This document shows positions 7,586-11,060 of a stretch of DNA of 11,060 nt, piece by piece. The stretch covers positions 1-11,060 of the forward strand of contig CAJMQE010000108.1 in assembly GCA_905215405.1 (NCBI GenBank). Direction: 5' to 3'. The DNA comes from an uncultured bacterium. Its GTDB lineage: Bacteria; Bacillota; Clostridia; Lachnospirales; Lachnospiraceae. The position numbers were made by a program, and so were the translations under genes. Under the pieces are notes generated by a model. The model did no database searches. It was not told the DNA's origin and saw nothing but the letters and a program-made list of their open reading frames with translations. Each line of letters begins with the position of its first letter. Positions within the stretch are counted from its first letter, which is position 1.

Positions 7586-7612
7586 TATCATATGAAACAA
7601 AAATGGCTTTGT
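7586..7612 (-). promoter_or_regulatory. SigK-type promoter of sigK
   Basis: On the minus strand AC (7611-7612) is followed by exactly 16 bp and then CATATGATA (7586-7594). This matches the known SigK consensus, AC-N16-CATAnnnTA. SigE shares a similar -10 element, so dual use is possible, but no good SigE -35 is seen. Transcription would start near 7579, giving a leader of about 23 nt to the TTG start. Confidence 0.6.
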
Positions 7613-7628
7613 TGCTTTTCCACCCGAA

Positions 7629-7665
7629 ATAGGACATAAAATGGGCACTTCTCTTATAGGACATA
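7629..7665 (+). promoter_or_regulatory. Two SpoIIID-like boxes upstream of sigK
   Basis: ATAGGACATA occurs twice, at 7629-7638 and 7656-7665, with starts 27 bp apart. TAGGACA within each fits the first seven positions (WWRRACA) of the SpoIIID consensus WWRRACARNY, while the next base departs from it. SpoIIID activates sigK transcription in B. subtilis. The first box begins 17 bp upstream of the -35 element. Confidence 0.5.
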
Positions 7666-7678
7666 TATTACACAACTA

Positions 7679-7740
7679 AAAAAAGATGCATGTCCACCAT
7701 AAATTTCATAAAAAATTCAGGTTTGACAGGCATCTTTTTT
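7679..7740 (-). terminator. Terminator after the U32/TrhP-type gene, U tracts on both strands
   Basis: The stem GATGC (7685-7689)/GCATC (7730-7734) is continued inward by TGTC/GACA across one mismatch and is flanked by A and T runs. On the minus strand it ends in seven T residues, and on the plus strand in six. The loop is long, about 30 nt. It separates the U32/TrhP-type gene from the sigK control region. Confidence 0.75.
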
Positions 7741-7773
7741 ACAACAAAAACTACTATACTCGTGAATCTATTT

Positions 7774-9033
7774 CTATTGTTCTTTTACTTCTTCTCTTCG
7801 TCTTAAAATATCATACTGACTCAACTCACATCCAAGATCAATGTAGAGATCCTGCTTTGGATGAGGTGCACTTTCCATTTCATTGCCTTCTGCATCCTTA
7901 ATGGCTTTTACAATAACTTCAAGATTTGTTCCGTCCGGTTTCATAACTTCAATCGTTTCGCCAACTGAGAATTTATTTCTCTGCTCAATATGATACATAC
8001 CTTCGTCATTCTGCTCTCCAATTATGCCAAGATAAGTATATTCCCTTACATAGGTATTATTGTCATAGATCTGTGTTTCTTCGTTTGGTTTTCCAAAGAA
8101 AAATCCAGTAGTATACTGTCTGTATGTGCATTTCTGAATTTCTGACTTATAAAAAGGTATTCTGCTTCTATAATATTCAGGATCCTTCAAAAAATCATCA
8201 ATAGCAAGTCTATATGTTCTTGCAACAGTCGCAACATAAAGAGCTGTCTTCATTCTTCCTTCGATTTTAAAACTGTCTATTCCAGCTGTAATCAATTCAG
8301 GAATATGTTCGATCATGCAAAGATCTTTTGAATTAAATATATAAGTGCCACGCTCATTTTCATAAACTGGCATAACCTGTCCTGGTCTTGATTCTTCGAC
8401 TACAGAATATTTCCATCTGCATGGATGCGTACATGCACCCTGATTTGCATCTCGGCCTGTCATAAAACTACTTAACAGGCATCTTCCTGAGTAAGAGATA
8501 CACATTGCACCATGAATAAATGTTTCAATTTCCATATCATCTGGAATATGTGCGCGAATTTCCTTAATTTCAGCAAGTGAAAGTTCACGTGCTGTAACAA
8601 CACGTTTTGCTCCCATTTTGCCCCAGAAATTAAATGTACTGTAATTTGTATTATTTGCCTGTGTGCTGACATGAATATCAATATCAGGTAATACTTCTTT
8701 TGCAATTGTAAACATACCAGGGTCAGAGATGATCAATGCATCTGGACCAATCGTTTTCAATTCTTCAAAATACTCTTTTGCGCCTTCAAGATCACCGTTA
8801 TGAGCAAGGATATTTGCAGTCACATAAACCTTTACCTGATGTGCATGTGCAAATTCAATTCCTTTTTTCATATCTTCCATTGAGAAGTTTTTTGCTTTTG
8901 CTCTAAGGCCAAATGCTTCTCCACCAATATAGACAGCATCTGCTCCAAACATTACAGCTGTCTTTAAAACTTCAAGGCTGCTTGCTGGAATCAAAAGTTC
9001 CAGTTCACGGCCATTATATACATGTCCTGCCAT
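7774..9033 (-). CDS. trhP: U32 family protein, tRNA U34 hydroxylation (TrhP type)
   Basis: The 419-residue protein has the full U32 signature at 170-188, ETFIHGAMCISYSGRCLLS, with Cys178 and Cys185. Further cysteines are at 201, 205 and 239 (GACTHPC and KDLC). These are the positions expected to hold the iron-sulfur cluster of TrhP. The N-terminal part (LELLIPASSLEVLKTAV, GADAVYIGG) is the typical barrel start, and a small beta domain follows at about 330-410. TrhP proteins, despite the old peptidase label, hydroxylate uridine 34 of some tRNAs in a prephenate-dependent reaction (known from E. coli YegQ and B. subtilis YrrN/YrrO). The length matches YrrO (about 420). AAGGTGG precedes the ATG. 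A TrmR-type methyltransferase gene lies upstream, giving the next enzyme in the same pathway, although a 212-bp gap separates the two. Only one U32 gene is seen here, against two in B. subtilis. Confidence 0.88.
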   Translation of the reverse strand: MAGHVYNGRELELLIPASSLEVLKTAVMFGADAVYIGGEAFGLRAKAKNFSMEDMKKGIEFAHAHQVKVYVTANILAHNGDLEGAKEYFEELKTIGPDALIISDPGMFTIAKEVLPDIDIHVSTQANNTNYSTFNFWGKMGAKRVVTARELSLAEIKEIRAHIPDDMEIETFIHGAMCISYSGRCLLSSFMTGRDANQGACTHPCRWKYSVVEESRPGQVMPVYENERGTYIFNSKDLCMIEHIPELITAGIDSFKIEGRMKTALYVATVARTYRLAIDDFLKDPEYYRSRIPFYKSEIQKCTYRQYTTGFFFGKPNEETQIYDNNTYVREYTYLGIIGEQNDEGMYHIEQRNKFSVGETIEVMKPDGTNLEVIVKAIKDAEGNEMESAPHPKQDLYIDLGCELSQYDILRRREEVKEQ

Positions 9034-9245
9034 TTTCTTTCCACCTTTATCTTATTTCATATTAACGCTTCTTTGTGTTTACACTCTTTTCTACGTTTTA
9101 TGCTCATTCTTGTTAGTATCGATTCTTTTAACAAGTTTCTTTCGCTTTAGTTCTAATGTTTCTTTGAATTTTTAATAGTCCTGCATACTTAACTGGAACC
9201 GCTCCGCGCTACCTTACAATCGCTGACGCCGAGCCTGTATAAAGC
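9034..9245. other. Intergenic region with two hairpins before the TrhP-type gene
   Basis: This 212-bp gap lies between two genes of one pathway. A GC-rich patch carries a stem with one mismatch (GCTCcGCG at 9201-9208, CGCcGAGC at 9227-9234), unlike the AT-rich surroundings. A second perfect 7-bp stem, CTTGTTA (9109-9115) and TAACAAG (9129-9135), follows. Neither has a T tract, so these are not ordinary terminators. They may be a leader structure or a dispersed repeat. The rest is purine-rich on the minus strand with no convincing promoter. Confidence 0.45.
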
Positions 9246-9887
9246 CTATTTTTTAATACTTAATGTAATTCCATCTCCAATTGGTACTATGGAAGTGATC
9301 AGCTGATCCGAATGGGTCAATTCATAGAGATAGTCCCGCATTCTCGTATGAATTGTTCTGTTCCTGCGTTCTACTGCATAGCGGGATTCTACGATATCCC
9401 CCTCCTGAAGTACATTATCTGAAATCAGTAATCCACCTTTTGTGAGCAGACGCATCACTTCTGGAAGGAAATTAATGTACTGCCCTTTTGCTGCATCCAT
9501 AAAAATGAAATCATACCCTGGTTCAAGTGTTGCCATCATTTCCAACGCATCTCCTTCAAGCAGTGTGATAACATCTTCTTTTCCAGCCTTTTTAAAATTC
9601 TCTTTTGCAACAGGAATTCTTTTCTCATATTTTTCAATCGTTGTGATCTTACAGCCCTCAGGCATATTTTCACTCATAAGAATAGATGAGTAACCCACTG
9701 CAGTTCCAACTTCCAGAATTCTGGACGGCTGTTTCAAAGCCAGTAAAACTTTTAGAAGATTGCCCATCTCTTTTCTTATAATTGGTACCTGATCCAGAAT
9801 TGCCTGTTTCTCTATTGCATTGCACACATCGCTGTTTCCCTGATCCAGTGAATTGATATATGCAATTATTCTCTCATTGACAATCAT
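9246..9887 (-). CDS. trmR: SAM-dependent O-methyltransferase, TrmR (YrrM) type
   Basis: The 213-residue protein is a class I methyltransferase of the metal-dependent O-methyltransferase family. Motif I is ILEVGTAVGYSS (57-68), the acidic ribose-binding residue lies in TIEKYE (83-88), EGDA is at 111-114, and the metal ligands are Asp131 (FMDAAKGQY), Asp157 and Asn158 (ISDNV). The family includes catechol and caffeoyl-CoA methyltransferases. The position between an MltG-like gene and a TrhP-type gene matches B. subtilis yrrL-yrrM-yrrO, where YrrM (TrmR) methylates ho5U34 of tRNA to mo5U34, and I base the specific call on that. AGGAT sits close before the ATG. The gene starts 23 bp after the MltG-like stop, so the two are co-transcribed. 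Confidence 0.85.
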   Translation of the reverse strand: MIVNERIIAYINSLDQGNSDVCNAIEKQAILDQVPIIRKEMGNLLKVLLALKQPSRILEVGTAVGYSSILMSENMPEGCKITTIEKYEKRIPVAKENFKKAGKEDVITLLEGDALEMMATLEPGYDFIFMDAAKGQYINFLPEVMRLLTKGGLLISDNVLQEGDIVESRYAVERRNRTIHTRMRDYLYELTHSDQLITSIVPIGDGITLSIKK

Positions 9888-9910
9888 GATATCCTACCCT
9901 ATCTATTTTC

Positions 9911-10300
9911 TTAATTTTCTGATGAAGCTGCTGTCGAGGTCTGTTCCTGACAGAGTGTCTCCATAATCTCACTCGGCATCATTGAAGGATTCAATGAATA
10001 TGTACCGGCCTTGAACTTATCCTTATAATCAGATAATTCTACCTGTGTAATAAAAACCAATTTATCTTCGATCAGACCATTTGCATACAGAATATCTGCA
10101 AGTTTCTGTGTTGATATTCCATTTTCAATCGAAATCTGGACCTGCTTTGCAGAATTCGTATCAGCCGCTTCTTCATTGAAGACTTTATTTCCAAAATTAA
10201 AAGCTTTGGTTCCAGCTGTTGAAATCAATACGATAGCAAATATAATAATAGCAACATTGATTGTAATACTAACGATTACGCGCGTGCTTTTGTTCACCAT
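9911..10300 (-). CDS. Short MltG-like membrane protein lacking the catalytic domain
   Basis: This 129-residue protein has one N-terminal membrane segment (about 8-29) and an extracytoplasmic LysM-like domain (about 54-117). The domain carries the MltG-family pattern QISIENGISTQKLADILYANG, quoted here as QISIENGIST and LADILYANGL (55-77), and FKAGTYSLNPSM (96-107). Full MltG (about 340 residues or more) continues into a YceG catalytic domain with an essential glutamate that cuts nascent glycan strands. Here the protein ends in a Ser/Thr-rich tail (TSTAASSEN) with a stop, and no catalytic part is found in the gap to the next gene. The gene order still matches yrrL(mltG)-yrrM. It may bind peptidoglycan or modulate a full MltG elsewhere (inference). 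AAAGGAGC lies 7 nt before the ATG, and a sigma-A promoter is upstream. Confidence 0.8.
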   Translation of the reverse strand: MVNKSTRVIVSITINVAIIIFAIVLISTAGTKAFNFGNKVFNEEAADTNSAKQVQISIENGISTQKLADILYANGLIEDKLVFITQVELSDYKDKFKAGTYSLNPSMMPSEIMETLCQEQTSTAASSEN

Positions 10301-10353
10301 TGTTAAGCTCCTTTTACCGGATTATTTTACAAGTTGATAGTCCAGTCAGATTT

Positions 10354-10382
10354 ATTATAACAGATAATTCCATAGGTGTCAC
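10354..10382 (-). promoter_or_regulatory. Sigma-A promoter of the MltG-like/trmR unit
   Basis: On the minus strand GTGACA (10377-10382) and a perfect TATAAT (10354-10359) are separated by 17 bp. The -35 element overlaps one arm of an inverted repeat (10377-10384/10395-10402, one mismatch) that could be an operator. Transcription would start near 10347, about 47 nt before the MltG-like ATG. Confidence 0.75.
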
Positions 10383-10407
10383 TTATAAATATTAAAGTGT
10401 CAAAGAA

Positions 10408-10746
10408 TCAACCTTTTAAGAAATCCGTGTCGAAGTCTATTTTTTCCATAACGTGATTACATACATTTTGTATCATTCTGTAAAATGCACATTCCGCATT
10501 CATAAAATCAAATGCTACTTCCTGTCCGAGCATTTCCTGATATTTATCGGCAAGTGCCTGTGGATCATTATTTCCTGCCTCTGCCCCTGCATTCTGCAAC
10601 ATAAAATTTTCTCTGCGAAACTGATCTACTTTTTGCTTTAGTTCAGGATTTTCTTTTAACAAATCACGGTAATAGCAGTACTCCCTGTACTCAGTCGTGT
10701 CCTTCAGTTGTTCTGCAAAATTTTCACTCAGTTCATCGATATTCAT
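10408..10746 (-). CDS. YlbF/YmcA family protein
   Basis: The 112-residue protein is almost entirely helical and fits the YlbF family. N-terminal helices contain AEQLKDTTEYREYCYYRDLL (11-30), then a segment PELKQKVDQFRREN (34-47) and a C-terminal helix with ECAFYRMIQNVCNHVM (85-100). In B. subtilis, YlbF, YmcA and YaaT form a complex that modulates RNase Y and affects sporulation, competence and biofilm. Which paralogue this corresponds to cannot be told. Cys24, Cys86 and Cys96 are notable because the B. subtilis complex binds iron-sulfur clusters, but matching cysteines are not proven. GAGG (10754-10757) precedes the ATG. An unusual structured leader lies immediately upstream. No T-tailed terminator follows, and the next unit has its own promoter. 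Confidence 0.82.
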   Translation of the reverse strand: MNIDELSENFAEQLKDTTEYREYCYYRDLLKENPELKQKVDQFRRENFMLQNAGAEAGNNDPQALADKYQEMLGQEVAFDFMNAECAFYRMIQNVCNHVMEKIDFDTDFLKG

Positions 10747-10763
10747 ATGATTACCTCGTATTT

Positions 10764-10839
10764 CTGCGCCGCTTACCTACGGAGATATATGAAAAGCAGC
10801 GCAGACACAATCTCCGGAATAAAGAATCCATTCTTTATC
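10764..10839 (-). ncRNA. Structured leader of the ylbF-family gene, pseudoknot-like
   Basis: Read as minus-strand RNA, an 8-bp hairpin comes first (10831-10838 with 10819-10826, TGGA loop). It is followed within 2 nt by a 7-bp stem, CGGAGAU (10810-10816) with AUCUCCG (10780-10786). A 9-bp stem, CUGCGCUGC (10796-10804) with GCGGCGCAG (10764-10772), interleaves with it in an A-B-A'-B' order. The long stem pairs fully only as RNA of this strand, through one G-U pair, while the plus strand would have a C-A mismatch. Connecting loops are 5, 9 and 7 nt, which allows an H-type pseudoknot or two exclusive folds. The last arm ends 6 nt before the ribosome binding site. I do not recognise it as a known riboswitch class. 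Confidence 0.6.
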
Positions 10840-10929
10840 TTCTCATTTGTATTTTATCCACTATCTTTTGATCTGAAACTTTTGTCTGTCTTAAGTTTAC
10901 ATGATTTTCTGATAATCTGTCTATGAATA

Positions 10930-10959
10930 ATTATAGCCTTTTCTTCCTGTTCTTACCAC
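10930..10959 (-). promoter_or_regulatory. Possible promoter for the ylbF-family transcript
   Basis: On the minus strand a perfect TATAAT (10930-10935) is preceded by a weak -35 (TGGTAA) at 17 bp spacing. Transcription from here would give a leader of about 180 nt that contains the whole structured element. The weak -35 keeps this tentative. Confidence 0.4.
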
Positions 10960-11012
10960 TATTTATAAAAATTTACGCATAGATTATCATTTTAGTATAC
11001 AAAAATATAAAT

Positions 11013-11060
11013 CACAGCCACCGGTATAACCGGTGGTTTGCTGTGTCCCCTATAAGGGGA
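11013..11060. repeat. Right-edge double stem-loop with ATA loops, possible IS or repeat end
   Basis: The first stem-loop is CCACCGGT (11018-11025), ATA, ACCGGTGG (11029-11036), extended by CACAG (11013-11017)/CTGTG (11041-11045) across a 4-nt bulge. The second is TCCCCT (11046-11051), ATA, AGGGGA (11055-11060), ending at the last base of the window. Loop and style match the stem-loop at 13-31. No transposase is present. IS200/IS605-type element ends or a non-coding dispersed repeat would both fit. Confidence 0.55.

Noticed and set aside
7586..7625. SigE-type promoter for sigK
   Set aside because: CATATGAT partly fits the SigE -10, but no SigE-like -35 lies at the right spacing, whereas the SigK consensus fits exactly.
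9080..9195. Short minus-strand reading frame in the trmR-trhP gap (ATG CAG GAC TAT TAA, then a Lys-rich open stretch)
   Set aside because: An in-frame stop follows four codons, and the later open stretch has no start codon or ribosome binding site. It could be a relic but there is no positive evidence.
10876..10898. AAACTT/AAGTTT stem in the ylbF leader
   Set aside because: A 6-bp AT-rich stem in AT-rich DNA is expected by chance, and it is remote from the compact structured part.

Overview
The window is low-GC Firmicute DNA, most like a spore-forming Clostridia of the Lachnospiraceae (Roseburia/Agathobacter-like). The evidence is the AT-rich intergenic DNA, GGAGG/GGTGG ribosome binding sites, a short sporulation sigma-K gene, a DUF6465-type protein and an yrrL-yrrM-yrrO-like gene order. 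The family assignment is inference from protein resemblance. All ten genes lie on the minus strand, so transcription runs from high to low coordinates.

From right to left: the right edge (11013-11060) holds two stem-loops with ATA loops. They match the style of a stem-loop at the left edge (13-31), so both edges may sit in copies of one repeat family. Next comes a compact RNA-like leader (10764-10839), a hairpin followed by an H-type pseudoknot-like arrangement, just upstream of a YlbF-family gene. After a good sigma-A promoter (10354-10382) come a short MltG-like membrane protein lacking the transglycosylase domain, a TrmR-type tRNA methyltransferase and a U32/TrhP-type tRNA hydroxylation protein. 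The last two would act in sequence on wobble uridine 34 (ho5U, then mo5U). A strong hairpin terminator (7679-7740) closes that unit.

The central unit is sigK followed by an Xaa-Pro aminopeptidase. sigK has a sequence matching the SigK promoter consensus, two SpoIIID-like boxes, and no pro-sequence, so its control looks transcriptional rather than proteolytic. Next, from its own sigma-A promoter, is a Lys-rich DUF6465-type protein ending in a long hairpin terminator (4209-4256). A lipoprotein gene follows, with a three-half-site palindromic array beside its ribosome binding site and a terminator at 3064-3092.

The left third holds a 39-bp tandem repeat (2814-2995), a membrane-anchored extracytoplasmic protein with two related modules, and a PilT-like protein whose Walker A lysine, catalytic glutamate and His-box histidines are all replaced. 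Then come about 370 bp of gene-free AT-rich DNA with a long inverted repeat, and a terminator (56-76). The most interesting signals are the ylbF leader RNA, the pseudo-PilT, the sigK control region and the lipoprotein operator-like array.
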